Shown in pieces: positions 37,199-49,892 of a DNA stretch of 64,000 nt; position 1 is the stretch's first letter, and every line of letters starts with the position of its first letter. The notes beneath the pieces are model-generated. The model did no database searches. It saw only the letters and a list, made by a program, of their open reading frames with translations, and was not told the DNA's origin. Both the position numbers and the translations under genes were made by a program. Source of the DNA: Burkholderiaceae bacterium (GTDB lineage: Bacteria; Pseudomonadota; Gammaproteobacteria; Burkholderiales; Burkholderiaceae_E); NCBI GenBank assembly GCA_023954045.1, contig JAMLIR010000018.1, positions 1-64,000 on the forward strand. Direction: 5' to 3'.

Positions 37199-40100
37199 TC
37201 AGGCGCGCAGCGCGTCCAGCGCCTTCTGCAGGCGCTTCGCCGAGACGGGCATCGGCGTGCGCAGCTCCTGCGCGAACAGCGACACGCGCATCTCCTCGAG
37301 CAGCCAGCGCAATTCGTCGAGCCGCGGATCCGGCTGGCCGCGACGCTGCGCCGCCAGCCGCCGCCAGCCCTGCAGCAACGGCGCCAGCTCGGCCTGCTTC
37401 TGCGCGTCGCGCGCCGGGTCGTTGCGCAGCTTGTCGAGCCGCAGCCCGATCGCCTTCAGGTAGCGCGGCAGGTGGCGCAACTGCGCGGCCGGGGTCGCGG
37501 TGACGAATCGCTTCGGCAGCAATTCCTGCAGCTGCGCCTGGACGTCGGCCGCGACGGCCGCGGGCGGCCGCGCCGCGCCGAGCTTGCGGACCACTGCGGC
37601 GTGCTCGGCGAGAACCTCCGCAACGGTGCGCGCGAGTTCCTGGCCGACGAGGTTCAGCCGCGTGCGGGCGTCGGTCGCGCGCGCGGCGAATGCGGCGGCG
37701 TCCGCGGGCAGCGGCTCGGCCAGGCAGGTGCGATCGAGCAGCGCGGCGACCAGCTCGCGACGCAGGTCTTCCGCACCGCCGAAAGGCGCGTGGAGCAGCG
37801 CCATCCGCTGGAACTCGGGGATGTGCTTCTCGAAGTATTTCAGCGGCTCGCGCAGCGCGATCGCGAACAGCCGCGCGAGCCCCGCGCGGTGCGTGGCCGC
37901 CGCCTGCGCCGGGTCGTCGAACAGCTGCAGTTCGACGGCGTCGCCCGCGTCGACCAGCGCCGGATAGCCGATCGCCGTCTGCTCGCGGCCACCGACCCGC
38001 TGCGTCAGTTCCATCAATTCCGGCAGCGCGCCGAACGACCAGTCGGTGTAGCGCTTGCCCGCGCCGGCGAGCGCCGGCGCGACCGATGCCGGAGGTGGCG
38101 CCGAACCCGCCGCGACATTCGCCGCGACATTCGCCGCGACACCCGTCGCCACACCTGCCGCGGCACCCGCCGCGGCAGCGGTCGCGCCGGTCGTGGCAGC
38201 CGATACCCGGTCGCGCCGGCGCGCGGTTGCGTTCGGCTCGGCCAGAGCCGCGAACGCGGCCTGGAACGCACCCTGCGCGCGCGGCCCGTACTCGGCCCGC
38301 AGCGCAGCCAGCTGCCGCGAGCTGGCCAGCACGCCGCCGTGCGAGTCGACCACCCGGAAGTTCATCAGCAGGTGCGGGGCCAGAGTCTCCGCCCGGAAGT
38401 CGCCCGGCGCGGCGCGCAGTCCCCTGTCCTCGCGCAGATCCTCGATCAGTGCGTCGACCAGTGCGCGGCTGCCCTCGCGACCGCGCCAGCGGGCGGCGAA
38501 GCCCTCGGCCCAGCCCGGCAGCGGCACCAGGTGGCGCCGCAACTTCTGCGGCAGCGACTTCGCGAGCGCCTGCACCTTGTCCTTCAGCATCCCGGGCACC
38601 AGCCACTCGCAGCGCACCGCGTCGACCTGGTTGAGCATCGCCAGCGGCACGTTCATCGTGACACCGTCGTCGGCGGCGCCGGGGTCGAACCGGTATTCGA
38701 GGTCGAAGTCCAGGCCGCGCATCGACAGCCGGCGCGGAAACGACGCGGCGCCGACCGCGTCGGCGCCCCGGCGCAGCAGCGCGTCGCGCGAGAGCTGCAG
38801 CAGTTTCGGGTCGGCGCGCGACGCCTCGCGCCACCAGCGCTCGAGCGCCTGCGTCGTGTGGACGTCCTGCGGAATCCGCGCGTCGTACCAGTCGTACAGG
38901 TCGCGCTCGTCGACCAGAAGGTCGGGCCGGCGGATCCGCTGCTCGAGCGCCTCGATCTCGGCAACGAGGCGCCGGTTGTGCACGAAGAACGGCAACCGGC
39001 CGTCCCAGTCGCCGCCGACCAGCGCGTCGCGGATCATCAGCTCGCGCGACAGCCGCGGATCGATCGCCGCGTAGTTCACGCGCCGCTGCGCGTAGATCGT
39101 CAGCCCGTAGAGCACGCCGCGCTCGCTGGCCACCGCGTGGCCGGCGCTCTTCGACCAGGCCGGGTCCGACCAGCTGCGCTGGATCAGGTGCGCGCCGGCG
39201 CGCTCGATCCACGCCGGCTCGATCCGCGCGACGGTGCGCGCGTACAGGCGCCCGGTCTCGACCATCTCGGCGGCCATCAGCCATCGCGGCGGCTTCCTCG
39301 CGAGCGCCGAGCCGGGATGGATCAGGAACTTCGTCTGGTGCGTGCCGGAGTACTGCGCGTCGTCGGGCGCCTTGAAGCCGAGATTGCCGAGCAGGCCGGC
39401 GAGCAGCGCCTGGTGGATCGACTCGTAGCTCGCGGGACGCGTGTTGCCGCGCCACTTCAGCGCGCGCAACGCGTCGGCGAGTTGCGCGTGCACGTCGGCC
39501 CACTCGCGCAGCCGGCGCGTGGAAAGGAACTCGCGCTCGAGCCGCTGCGCGAGCTTGCGGTTCGACTCCTTCTCCGCCTGGGACTGCGCCCAGTAGTCCC
39601 AGAGCTTCACGTACGAGACGAAATCCGACTTCTCGTCCACGAAGCGCCGGTGCGACTGGTCGGCCGCCTGCTGCGCGTCCATCGGCCGCTCGCGCGGATC
39701 CTGCGCCGACAGCCCCGCCGCGATCAGCGTGACCTCGCGCAGGCAATCGAGCTCGCGCGCGGCCAGCAGCATGCGGCCGATGCGCGGGTCGACCGGCAGC
39801 AGCGACAACTGTCGCCCGACTTCGGTGAGCTCGCGCGCCACGTCGACCGCGCCCAGTTCGTGCAGCAGCGCGTAGCCGTCGACGATCGCCTTGCGCGGCG
39901 GCGGATCGAGGAACGGGAACTGCTCGACGTCGACCAGCCGAAGCGCCTTCATCCGCAGGATCACCGCGGCGAGCGACGAGCGCAGGATCTCGGGGTCGGT
40001 GAAGCGCGGCCGCTTCGCGAAATCGGCCTCGTCGTAGAGCCGTATGCAGACGCCGTCGGCGACGCGCCCGCAGCGCCCGGCGCGCTGGTTCGCGGCCGCC

Positions 40101-41254
40101 TGCGAGATCGGCTCGACCTGCAGCTGCTCGACCTTGCCGCGGTAGCGGTAGCGCTTGACGCGCGCGAGTCCCGGGTCGACCACGTAGCGGATGCCGGGCA
40201 CCGTCAGCGAGGTCTCGGCGACGTTGGTAGCCAGCACGATGCGCCGCCCGGTCGAGCCGGCGAAGACGCGCTGCTGCTCGGCCCCCGACAGCCGCGAGTA
40301 GAGCGGCAGGATCTCGATCGGGCCGCGCGCCCAGGGCGAGCCGGTGCGCGACGCGCTCTCGCGTACGTGCAGGCGCCGCAGGTGCTCTGCGACGTCGCGG
40401 ATCTCGCGCTCGCCCGGCAGGAACACCAGCACGTCGCCGGGCGCCTCGCGCCACAGCGTCTCGATCGCCTCGTCGATCCGCGACGGCAGGTCCGACTCGT
40501 CGTCGTCGTCGCGGTGCGTGTCGTCGAACCCCTGGTAGCGGATCTCGACCGGGTACAGGCGCCCCGAGACCTCGATCACCGGCGCCGGCTCGAAGCGCTC
40601 GCGCCCCTCGACGCCCGCCGCCGCGAGCACATCGGCCGCCGGCGCGGCGCCCGCCTCAGGGTCGATCCGCCGTCCGAAATGCCACGCGAAGCGCTCGGCG
40701 TCGATCGTCGCCGACGTGATGACCAGCTTCAGGTCGTCGCGGCGCGGGCCTTCGATCAGCTGCTTCAGGTACCCGAGCAGGAAGTCGATGTTCAGGCTGC
40801 GCTCGTGCGCCTCGTCGACGATCAGCGTGTCGTACTGCGACAGCAGCGGATCCGACGTCGTCTCGGCGAGCAGGATGCCGTCCGTCATCAACTTGATCGT
40901 CGCGCCGGGCGACAGCGTCTCGTCGAAGCGGATCTTGTGGCCGACGTGGGTGCCCGGCGGCGAGCCGAGCTCTTCGGCGATGCGGCGCGCGACCGTCGTC
41001 GCGGCCAGCCGGCGCGGCTGGGTGTGCCCGATCAGGCCGGCGCGGCCGCCGCCGGCCATCGCGCAGATCTTCGGCAGCTGGGTGGTCTTGCCCGAGCCGG
41101 TCTCGCCGCAGACGATGACCACCGGATGGCGCTGGATCGCGTCAGCGATCTCGTCGCGGCGGGCCGACACCGGCAGCGCCTCGGGGAACCGCAGCGGCGG
41201 CAACGGTCGCAGGGGCGTCGCGGGCCGCTGCTCGGTGCGCTGCCGGGAAGACAT
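37199..41254 (-). CDS. hrpA: ATP-dependent RNA helicase HrpA
   Basis: 1351 residues (E. coli HrpA is about 1300). DEAH-box motifs: GETGSGKTTQ near residue 50, VDEAHERS, SATIDAERFAWHF, then the helicase C-terminal, HA2, OB-fold and DUF3418 regions. HrpA clears stalled ribosomes and processes mRNA. An Ala/Val-rich insertion near residues 1005-1055 (GVAANVAANVAA), encoded by a 12-bp tandem repeat, is unusual for the family. Divergent from argA with only 22 bases between. Confidence 0.96.
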   Translation of the reverse strand: MSSRQRTEQRPATPLRPLPPLRFPEALPVSARRDEIADAIQRHPVVIVCGETGSGKTTQLPKICAMAGGGRAGLIGHTQPRRLAATTVARRIAEELGSPPGTHVGHKIRFDETLSPGATIKLMTDGILLAETTSDPLLSQYDTLIVDEAHERSLNIDFLLGYLKQLIEGPRRDDLKLVITSATIDAERFAWHFGRRIDPEAGAAPAADVLAAAGVEGRERFEPAPVIEVSGRLYPVEIRYQGFDDTHRDDDDESDLPSRIDEAIETLWREAPGDVLVFLPGEREIRDVAEHLRRLHVRESASRTGSPWARGPIEILPLYSRLSGAEQQRVFAGSTGRRIVLATNVAETSLTVPGIRYVVDPGLARVKRYRYRGKVEQLQVEPISQAAANQRAGRCGRVADGVCIRLYDEADFAKRPRFTDPEILRSSLAAVILRMKALRLVDVEQFPFLDPPPRKAIVDGYALLHELGAVDVARELTEVGRQLSLLPVDPRIGRMLLAARELDCLREVTLIAAGLSAQDPRERPMDAQQAADQSHRRFVDEKSDFVSYVKLWDYWAQSQAEKESNRKLAQRLEREFLSTRRLREWADVHAQLADALRALKWRGNTRPASYESIHQALLAGLLGNLGFKAPDDAQYSGTHQTKFLIHPGSALARKPPRWLMAAEMVETGRLYARTVARIEPAWIERAGAHLIQRSWSDPAWSKSAGHAVASERGVLYGLTIYAQRRVNYAAIDPRLSRELMIRDALVGGDWDGRLPFFVHNRRLVAEIEALEQRIRRPDLLVDERDLYDWYDARIPQDVHTTQALERWWREASRADPKLLQLSRDALLRRGADAVGAASFPRRLSMRGLDFDLEYRFDPGAADDGVTMNVPLAMLNQVDAVRCEWLVPGMLKDKVQALAKSLPQKLRRHLVPLPGWAEGFAARWRGREGSRALVDALIEDLREDRGLRAAPGDFRAETLAPHLLMNFRVVDSHGGVLASSRQLAALRAEYGPRAQGAFQAAFAALAEPNATARRRDRVSAATTGATAAAAGAAAGVATGVAANVAANVAAGSAPPPASVAPALAGAGKRYTDWSFGALPELMELTQRVGGREQTAIGYPALVDAGDAVELQLFDDPAQAAATHRAGLARLFAIALREPLKYFEKHIPEFQRMALLHAPFGGAEDLRRELVAALLDRTCLAEPLPADAAAFAARATDARTRLNLVGQELARTVAEVLAEHAAVVRKLGAARPPAAVAADVQAQLQELLPKRFVTATPAAQLRHLPRYLKAIGLRLDKLRNDPARDAQKQAELAPLLQGWRRLAAQRRGQPDPRLDELRWLLEEMRVSLFAQELRTPMPVSAKRLQKALDALRA
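38109..38180. repeat. 12-bp tandem repeat inside hrpA
   Basis: Six 12-base units; the first two are identical (gccgcgacattc at 38109 and 38121) and the rest are diverged. It encodes an in-frame Ala/Val-rich linker in HrpA. Confidence 0.8.
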
Positions 41255-41264
41255 GGGCCGAAAT

Positions 41265-41270
41265 TATAAT
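41265..41270 (+). promoter_or_regulatory. TATAAT box six bases before the argA start codon
   Basis: The only AT-rich patch in the 22-base hrpA-argA gap. The core ATTATAAT reads as a -10 box on both strands. On the plus strand a start 6-7 bases after it would fall on the argA ATG. No clear -35 box. Confidence 0.5.
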
Positions 41271-41276
41271 GAGCCG

Positions 41277-42674
41277 ATGAACGCCCCCGCCCAGCCCGCC
41301 CCCCAAGCCGCCGCCGAGCCAGCCGGCACCGGCAGCGCCGTCCCGCCGGCCCAGTCCGGCGCCCCGCAGGACGAGGCGCGATTCGTCGCCTGGCTGCGCC
41401 AGGTCGCCCCGTACATCCACGCATTCCGCGGCAAGACCTTCGTCGTCGCGGTCCCGGGCGAACTGATCCAGGCCGGCTGGCTCAACCCGCTGGTGCAGGA
41501 CCTCAGCCTGCTGCACGCGATGGGCATGAGGATCGTCGTCGTGCACGGCTCGCGCCCGCAGGTGAACGAGCAGCTGCGACTGCGCGGTGTCGAGGCGCAC
41601 TACGCGGAGGGGCTGCGCATCACCGACCCGGTCGCGCTCGAGTGCGCGAAGGAAGCGTCGGGCGAGATCCGCCTCGACCTGGAGGCCGCCTTCTCGCAGG
41701 GCTTGCCCAACACGCCGATGGCGCACTCGGCGGTCCGGGTGGTTTCGGGCAACCTGGTCACCGCGCGGCCCGTCGGCATCGTCGACGGCGTCGACTACCA
41801 GCAGACCGGGCTGGTGCGCAAGATCGACGTGCAGACGATCCGCTTCGCGCTCAACAGCGGCGCGATGGTGCTGCTGTCGCCGCTCGGTTACTCGCCGACC
41901 GGCGAGGCGTTCAACCTGAGCATGGAAGACGTCGCGGCGAGCACCGCGATCGCGCTCGACGCCGACAAGCTGATCGTGCTGGCCGAGACCGGCGGCATCT
42001 TCGATCCCGACGGCAGCCTGCGCCGCGAGGTCTCCGAGGCCGAGGCCAAGGCGCTGCTCGAGGCCGGCACCCTGCCCGAGGACATCGCGTTCACGCTGCG
42101 CCACGCGCTGCGCGCCTGCGAAGGCGGCGTCGCGCGCGCACACATCATCCCGTACGGCCTGGACGGCAGCGTGCTGCTCGAGCTGTTCCAGCACGACGGC
42201 GTGGGGACGATGCTGGTCGAGGAGACGCTCGAGGCGCTGCGCGAGGCCGGCTCCGACGACGTCGGCGGCCTGATCGCGCTGTTGCGGCCGCTCGAGGAGG
42301 ACGGGACGCTGGTGCGCCGCGACCGCGGCCTGATCGAGCGCGAGATCGGCAACTTCACCGTCATCGAGCACGACGGCGTCATCTTCGGCTGCGCCGCGCT
42401 GTACCCGTTCCCCGACGAGTCGATGGGCGAGATGGCGGCGCTGGCCGTCAATCCGCAGGTCCAGGGGCGCGGCGACGGCGAGCGGCTGCTGCAGCGGATC
42501 GAGCAGCGTGCGCGCGCCGCAGGGTTGAAGCGGCTGTTCGTGCTCACCACGCGTACCATGCACTGGTTCCTCAAGCGCGGCTTCGTGCTCGCCTCGGTCG
42601 ACCAGTTGCCGAAGCAGCGCCGCGGGCTGTACAACTGGCAGCGCAAGTCGCTGGTGCTGATCAAGAATCTCTAG
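41277..42674 (+). CDS. argA: Amino-acid N-acetyltransferase (N-acetylglutamate synthase)
   Basis: 465 residues. An amino-acid-kinase-like domain (about 45-290, with [15 protein letters not shown] and [19 protein letters not shown]) is followed by a GNAT domain (about 320-460, with [20 protein letters not shown]). It makes N-acetylglutamate from acetyl-CoA and glutamate, the first step of arginine synthesis. The first 35 residues are Pro/Ala rich. No ribosome site precedes the ATG, so leaderless initiation is possible. Confidence 0.96.
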   Translation: MNAPAQPAPQAAAEPAGTGSAVPPAQSGAPQDEARFVAWLRQVAPYIHAFRGKTFVVAVPGELIQAGWLNPLVQDLSLLHAMGMRIVVVHGSRPQVNEQLRLRGVEAHYAEGLRITDPVALECAKEASGEIRLDLEAAFSQGLPNTPMAHSAVRVVSGNLVTARPVGIVDGVDYQQTGLVRKIDVQTIRFALNSGAMVLLSPLGYSPTGEAFNLSMEDVAASTAIALDADKLIVLAETGGIFDPDGSLRREVSEAEAKALLEAGTLPEDIAFTLRHALRACEGGVARAHIIPYGLDGSVLLELFQHDGVGTMLVEETLEALREAGSDDVGGLIALLRPLEEDGTLVRRDRGLIEREIGNFTVIEHDGVIFGCAALYPFPDESMGEMAALAVNPQVQGRGDGERLLQRIEQRARAAGLKRLFVLTTRTMHWFLKRGFVLASVDQLPKQRRGLYNWQRKSLVLIKNL

Positions 42675-42682
42675 GAGTCCGA

Positions 42683-42955
42683 ATGTCGCGCACGGTGTTC
42701 TGCGTCAAGCTGCAGCGCGAGGCCGAGGGCCTCGACTTCCCGCCGTATCCGGGCGAACTGGGCAAGCGGCTCTACGAAAGCGTGTCGAAGGAAGCCTGGC
42801 AGGGCTGGATCAGGCACCAGACGATGCTGGTCAACGAGAACCGGCTGAACCTCGCCGACGCGCGCGCCCGCAAGTACCTGGCCACGCAGATGGAGGCGTA
42901 TTTCTTCGGCGCCGGGGCCGAGAAGCCGGCCGGCTACGTGCCGCCGAAGTCCTAG
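42683..42955 (+). CDS. yggX: Probable Fe(2+)-trafficking protein YggX
   Basis: 90 residues. The family start [19 protein letters not shown] and the blocks [19 protein letters not shown] and [13 protein letters not shown] are complete. YggX protects Fe-S enzymes from oxidative damage and may carry iron. It starts 8 bases after argA with an AGGAG site, so co-transcription is likely. Confidence 0.97.
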   Translation: MSRTVFCVKLQREAEGLDFPPYPGELGKRLYESVSKEAWQGWIRHQTMLVNENRLNLADARARKYLATQMEAYFFGAGAEKPAGYVPPKS

Positions 42956-42995
42956 GCAGGCGCGCCGCGCGCGCCCGCGGCCCGCGCGGCCGCGT

Positions 42996-43583
42996 TCAAA
43001 CCTTGCGCCAGCGATAGACCCGCATCGGCGGGATGTTCAGGAACTCGGCCGACACCTCGGGCTCGCCGAGGATCGGCCTGGCGCGATCGGCAACCGCGCC
43101 GCGGAACTGGTAGGCGACGAAGCAGCCCCCCGGCGCGAGCACGTCGCGGATCGCCTCGATGATCCGCGTGCCCACGTCCTCGGGCATCGTCGAGAACGGA
43201 ATCCCCGAGAGGATCGCGTTCGGCGCCCGCAAGCGGTGCGCCGCGATCAGCTCGGGCAGGTGTTCGGCGCTGCCCTGGTGGACGATCAGCCGGCGGTCGT
43301 CGATGTTGCGCACGTGGTCGGCGAACGTCGGGTCGAGCTCGATCGCCAGCAGCGTCGCGGTCTCGGGCATCGAGGCGAGGATCGCGCGCGTCGTCCCCCC
43401 GGTGCCGGGGCCGAGCTCGACCACCGACTCGGCCTGCGCGACGCCGGCCATCCGGACCATCTTGCGTTCGAGGAAGCGCGAACTCGGAATGACCGATCCG
43501 ACGTCCCTGGGCTGTCGCAGGAAGCCCTTCAGGAAGGCAAGGCGGTCATCGTGCTGCGGCCGCAGCGCCTCGAAACGAAACAT
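42996..43583 (-). CDS. Class I SAM methyltransferase, phospholipid/rRNA-adenine-methylase-like
   Basis: 195 residues. The AdoMet-binding motif is VVELGPGTGGTTRAIL, with an acidic loop ELDP and the mid-block LSGIPFSTMP that replaces the NPPY-type motif. The pattern is closest to PmtA-like phospholipid N-methyltransferases and KsgA-like enzymes; the substrate is not certain. The ATG at 43583 has GAGGGGGA. It follows rpiA by 62 bases. Confidence 0.78.
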   Translation of the reverse strand: MFRFEALRPQHDDRLAFLKGFLRQPRDVGSVIPSSRFLERKMVRMAGVAQAESVVELGPGTGGTTRAILASMPETATLLAIELDPTFADHVRNIDDRRLIVHQGSAEHLPELIAAHRLRAPNAILSGIPFSTMPEDVGTRIIEAIRDVLAPGGCFVAYQFRGAVADRARPILGEPEVSAEFLNIPPMRVYRWRKV

Positions 43584-43645
43584 CGCGCAGTCCCCCTCGG
43601 ACGATTTCGGTATGGTCGAGTCGCCCCGGGGCCGACCGACGGGCC

Positions 43646-44332
43646 TCAACCCCTCGTGCCTGGCGCCGTGCGGCGTTCGATCCCTTGTGGCGACGCAATG
43701 ATAACCATGTCGGCCCCCGATCTGGCAAACAGGCCGACGGTGACCACGCCCGGCCACTGGTTGACTTCCGACTCGAAGCCTGCCGGATCGTCGAGTTCGA
43801 GCCCGGCGACGTCGAGGATCTGGTTGCCGTTGTCGGTGACGAAACCTTCGCGCAGCGCCGGCCGGCCCCCCAGCGCGCGCAGCCGCGACGCGACCAGCTC
43901 GCGGGCCATCGGGATCACCTCGATCGGCACCGGGAACCGCCCGAGCCGCGCGACGCACTTCGACGCGTCGACGATGCAGACGAACCGGCCGCTGGCCGCC
44001 GCGACGATCTTCTCGCGCGTGAGCGCGCCGCCGCCGCCCTTGACCATCCTCAGCGCCGCGTCGATCTCGTCGGCACCGTCGACGTAGACCGGGATCGAGC
44101 GCCCCTCGGCGAGCACGCGGTTCAGGTCGAGCACCTCGATGCCGTTGGCGCGCAGCCGCTCGCTGCTGCGCTCCGAGCTGGACACGGCTCCGGCGATGTG
44201 CGAGCGCCGCGCGCCGAGCTCGTCGATGAAGATCTCGACCGTGGAGCCGCTGCCCACCCCCGCGATCGCGCCGTCGACGAGTTCGTCCAGCGCCGCGCGC
44301 GCGGCGGCGCGCTTCAGTTCGTTCTGGTTCAT
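43646..44332 (-). CDS. rpiA: Ribose-5-phosphate isomerase A
   Basis: 228 residues. Active-site and phosphate-binding blocks are present: [35 protein letters not shown] (Asp/Glu pair) and the catalytic Glu/Lys helix [11 protein letters not shown]. It interconverts ribose 5-phosphate and ribulose 5-phosphate in the pentose phosphate pathway. The ATG at 44332 begins the fold; the frame continues upstream into tRNA-His and is not used. Confidence 0.97.
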   Translation of the reverse strand: MNQNELKRAAARAALDELVDGAIAGVGSGSTVEIFIDELGARRSHIAGAVSSSERSSERLRANGIEVLDLNRVLAEGRSIPVYVDGADEIDAALRMVKGGGGALTREKIVAAASGRFVCIVDASKCVARLGRFPVPIEVIPMARELVASRLRALGGRPALREGFVTDNGNQILDVAGLELDDPAGFESEVNQWPGVVTVGLFARSGADMVIIASPQGIERRTAPGTRG

Positions 44333-44346
44333 GACGGAAGGAAGAA

Positions 44347-44422
44347 TGGGGTGGGCGATGGGATTCGAACCCACGACAACCGGAATCACAATCCGGGACT
44401 CTACCCCTGAGCTACGCCCACC
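44347..44422 (-). tRNA. tRNA-His (GTG)
   Basis: Cloverleaf with anticodon GTG (TTGTGAT loop), T arm GGGTTCGAATCCC and encoded CCA. The extra 5' G-1 opposite C73, the identity mark of tRNA-His, is encoded at 44422. First of three tRNAs on the minus strand upstream of rpiA. Confidence 0.97.
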
Positions 44423-44429
44423 ATCGGGA

Positions 44430-44506
<77 letters not shown>

Positions 44507-44570
44507 AATTCCGTCGGGGCCGAAGGCGCGCTCGATGCCGGTCCGGATGCATCTGACATCGAAAGCGCGA

Positions 44571-44647
<77 letters not shown>

Positions 44648-44700
44648 GAGGATCGGGATTGTAGCGCACTTCCGCGAGCGCGCGGCGCCGGCGGCGGGCC

Positions 44701-46074
44701 TCAGCGTGCCGCGACCGCGTCGGCCAGCCGGTGCGCCATCCGCTCGGCCATGCTCGCCTCGCGGGCCTCGACCATCAGCCGCAGCAGCGGCTCGGTGCCC
44801 GACGCACGGATCAGGATGCGGCCGTCCTCGCCCAGTTCGCGCTCGACTTCCTCGCGCGCGCGGGCCAGCTTCGCGCTGCCCTTCCAGTCGAAACCCTTGT
44901 CGATGCGCACGTTGACCAGCTTCTGCGGGAACATGCCGAGGTCGGCGCAAAGCTCGGCCAGCGTCGCGCCGCTCCTGCGGATCGCCGACAGCACCTGCAG
45001 CGCGCTGATCGTGCCGTCGCCGGTGGTGTGGCAGTCCAGGCACAGCAGGTGGCCCGAGCTCTCGCCCCCGTAGCGCCAGCCCTTCTGCTGCAGCACCTCG
45101 AGCACGTAGCGGTCGCCGACCTTCGCGCGCTCGAACTGCACGCCCAGGCGGCCGAGCGCCTGCTCGAGCCCGAGGTTCGACATCAGCGTCCCGACCGCGC
45201 CGGGCACCGGCTCGCGTTCGCGGCGGTCGCGCACGATCACGTAGAGCAACTCGTCGCCGTTGTAGAGGCGTCCCGAGGCGTCGACCATCATCAGCCGGTC
45301 GGCATCGCCGTCGACCGCGATCCCGAGGTCGGCCTTGTGCTCGAGCACCGCGCGCCGCAGCGCCCCGGGCTCGGTCGCCCCGCATCCCTCGTTGATGTTC
45401 AGGCCGTTGGGCGAGACGCCGATCGGCACGACGTCGGCACCCAGCTCGTGGAACACGTGCGGCACCGTGTGGTAGCCGGCGCCATGCGCGCAATCGACGA
45501 CCAGGCGCAGCCCCCGCAGGTCCAGCGCGCCCGGGAAACTGCTCTTGCAGAACTCGATGTAGCGTCCCGCCGCGTCGTCGATCCGGCGCGCGCGGCCCAG
45601 GCTGCGCGAGGCGACGCAGCCGACCGGCCGCTCCAGCTCGGCCTCGATCGCCGCCTCGATTCCGTCGGGCAGCTTGTTGCCGTCGGCCGAGAAGAACTTG
45701 ATGCCGTTGTCCTCGTACGGGTTGTGCGAGGCGCTGATCACGACCCCGGCCGACAGGCGCAGCGCGCGCGTCAGGTAGGCGACCGCGGGCGTCGGGATCG
45801 GCCCGGACAGCAGCACGTCGACGCCGGCCGCCGAGAAGCCCGCCTGCAGCGCCGCCTCGAGCATGTAGCCGGAGACGCGCGTGTCCTTGCCGACGATCAC
45901 CGCGGGGCGTCCGGTCGCCGCCGCGCTGCCGATCCCGCCGGCGCCGTGCGCCGCGGCGGTGCCCGCGAGCACCTTGCCGGCCGCGAAACCGAGTCGCAGC
46001 ACGAACTCGGCGGTGATCGGCGCGTCGCCGACCCGCCCACGCACCCCGTCGGTGCCGAAGTACCTGCGTCCCAT
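44701..46074 (-). CDS. glmM: Phosphoglucosamine mutase
   Basis: 457 residues. The phosphoserine loop is [17 protein letters not shown], the Mg2+ loop DGDADRLM, the sugar loop GGESSGHL and the phosphate loop [12 protein letters not shown]. GlmM makes glucosamine-1-phosphate for peptidoglycan and LPS. The ATG at 46074 gives the standard [13 protein letters not shown] start. It follows folP by 28 bases, as in most proteobacteria. Confidence 0.98.
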   Translation of the reverse strand: MGRRYFGTDGVRGRVGDAPITAEFVLRLGFAAGKVLAGTAAAHGAGGIGSAAATGRPAVIVGKDTRVSGYMLEAALQAGFSAAGVDVLLSGPIPTPAVAYLTRALRLSAGVVISASHNPYEDNGIKFFSADGNKLPDGIEAAIEAELERPVGCVASRSLGRARRIDDAAGRYIEFCKSSFPGALDLRGLRLVVDCAHGAGYHTVPHVFHELGADVVPIGVSPNGLNINEGCGATEPGALRRAVLEHKADLGIAVDGDADRLMMVDASGRLYNGDELLYVIVRDRREREPVPGAVGTLMSNLGLEQALGRLGVQFERAKVGDRYVLEVLQQKGWRYGGESSGHLLCLDCHTTGDGTISALQVLSAIRRSGATLAELCADLGMFPQKLVNVRIDKGFDWKGSAKLARAREEVERELGEDGRILIRASGTEPLLRLMVEAREASMAERMAHRLADAVAAR

Positions 46075-46102
46075 CGCCTCGCCCTCCTCGTTGGCCCGTT
46101 CG

Positions 46103-46951
46103 CTAATGCGCCTCGTCGATCGCCAGCCAGACGCGCAGCGCGTCGCGGCTCTCGGCGACGTCGTGCACGCGCACGATCGCCGCCCCGCGCGCCACCGCCG
46201 CGAGCATCGCGGCGAGGCTGCCGGCGAGCCGCCGGTCGGCCGGCCTCCCGGTGAGGTCACCAATCATCGACTTGCGCGACACGCCCGCCAGCACCGGCTG
46301 CCCTGCGGCGACGAGCTGGTCGAGCGCGCCGAGCAGCAGCAGGTTGTGGCGCAGCGTCTTGCCGAAACCGATCCCGGGATCGACGACGATGCGCTCGCGC
46401 GCCACGCCCGCGGCGTGCAGTGCCTCGACGCGTTCGCCCAGGAATCGCCCGACCTCGGCGACGACGTCCTCGTAGGCCGGCGCCTGCTGCATTGTCGCCG
46501 GCTCGCCGCGCATGTGCATCAGGCAGATCGCACAGCCCGAGTCGCGCACCGCGTCGATCGCGCCCGGCGCGCGCAACGCGGCGACGTCGTTGATCATGTC
46601 GGCGCCGTGCTCGATCGCGGCGCGCATCGTCGCCGGATGGCGCGTGTCGACCGACAGCGGCACCCCGCACTCGCGCAGCGCGTCGAGCACCGGCACGACG
46701 CGAGCGATCTCCTCCGCGGGCCCGACCGGTGCAGCGCCCGGGCGCGTCGACTCGCCGCCGACGTCGATCAGGTCGGCGCCCTCGTCGACCAGCCGGCGCG
46801 CGTGCGCGATCGCCGCCTCGACCGTCGCGTGGCGACCGCCGTCGGAGAACGAGTCGGGCGTGACGTTGACCACGCCCATCAGCAGCGGCCGCTCGAGCGC
46901 CAGCGAGAACCTGCCGCAGGCGAGGCGACGCACCGGCTGGGGCGGGCTCAT
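46103..46951 (-). CDS. folP: Dihydropteroate synthase
   Basis: 282 residues with the substrate blocks [39 protein letters not shown] and [11 protein letters not shown]. It condenses p-aminobenzoate with the pterin diphosphate in folate synthesis and is the sulfonamide target. Between glmM and ftsH in the usual order. Confidence 0.98.
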   Translation of the reverse strand: MSPPQPVRRLACGRFSLALERPLLMGVVNVTPDSFSDGGRHATVEAAIAHARRLVDEGADLIDVGGESTRPGAAPVGPAEEIARVVPVLDALRECGVPLSVDTRHPATMRAAIEHGADMINDVAALRAPGAIDAVRDSGCAICLMHMRGEPATMQQAPAYEDVVAEVGRFLGERVEALHAAGVARERIVVDPGIGFGKTLRHNLLLLGALDQLVAAGQPVLAGVSRKSMIGDLTGRPADRRLAGSLAAMLAAVARGAAIVRVHDVAESRDALRVWLAIDEAH

Positions 46952-47072
46952 CGGAAAACGGATGCGCGACGGAACCCGTCGATCCGGGCAGGCGGCCGGC
47001 AGGCGACCGCTGCCCGGCGGCGCCGCGGCGCGGGCCGCGCCGCCGGGGCCGGGAGGCCCCGGGGCGGCGGCA

Positions 47073-48977
<1,905 letters not shown>

Positions 48978-49118
48978 TCACCTGCTCCTTCGGGCGCTGC
49001 GCCCGCTCGATTACCTGCCACTACCCGCCGCATTCTACGCGCATTGCGCGTCCCGGCCTGCGCCGGGGGCATCTCCAAGTCATTGATTTGCATGGGTCCT
49101 GCCCCACAGCAAAGCCTT

Positions 49119-49796
49119 TCACCGGTCGACCGGGTGCCCGGCCGCCGCCCCCGCCTTCGGCGCGCGCCCCAGCAGGTAAGTCTCGGCCGATCGGTCCCGC
49201 GAGGCCCTGGGCTTGCGCACCGCGACCCTGGCGAAACTGCGCTTGAACAACTCTACGACCTGGCTGTACCCGCTGCCGTGGAAGCATTTCACCAACAGCG
49301 CACCGTCGGGCTTCAGGTGCGCCAGCGCGAACGCGACGGCGAGCTCGACCAGGTCGGCCATTCGTGCCGAGTCGGCCGCCGCGACCCCGCTGAGATTGGG
49401 GGCCATGTCGGAAACCACAAGGTCGAGCCTGGCGCCGCCGAGCGCCGCCTCGAGCCGGCGCAGCGTCTGCTCGTCCCGGAAGTCGCCCTGGATGAACTCC
49501 ACGTCGGCGACCGGCTCCATCGGCAGCAGGTCGAGGGCGACGATGCGCCCGTCGATGCCGCCCCCGGCGCTGGCCGGGCGAGCGAGGCGCTCGCGCAGCA
49601 CCTGGCTCCAGGCGCCGGGCGCCGACCCGAGGTCGACGACCGCGATTCCCGGGCGGATCAGCCGGTCCTGGGCGTCGATCTCGACCAGCTTGAACGCCGC
49701 CCGCGACCGGTAGCCGTGCTTCTGCGCCAGCTTCACGTAGGGGTCGTCGATGTGCTGCGCCAGCCACGCCCGGTTCACCTTCTTGCGCTTGCTCAT
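49119..49796 (-). CDS. rlmE: 23S rRNA (uridine2552-2'-O)-methyltransferase RlmE
   Basis: 225 residues. AdoMet-binding [15 protein letters not shown], then the catalytic K-D-K-E residues in the FtsJ fold ([17 protein letters not shown]). It 2'-O-methylates U2552 in the peptidyl-transferase A loop. It is upstream of ftsH, the conserved heat-shock order, with a 141-base gap. Divergent from yhbY. Confidence 0.97.
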   Translation of the reverse strand: MSKRKKVNRAWLAQHIDDPYVKLAQKHGYRSRAAFKLVEIDAQDRLIRPGIAVVDLGSAPGAWSQVLRERLARPASAGGGIDGRIVALDLLPMEPVADVEFIQGDFRDEQTLRRLEAALGGARLDLVVSDMAPNLSGVAAADSARMADLVELAVAFALAHLKPDGALLVKCFHGSGYSQVVELFKRSFARVAVRKPRASRDRSAETYLLGRAPKAGAAAGHPVDR

Positions 49797-49892
49797 GCCG
49801 CGGCACCTCCGCTGCTTGCGCGCAGATGGGTCCGCAGCCCACACTTGCAACATCCGCCGCGCGCCGGCATCCCACCCCCGACTCCCGACGCC

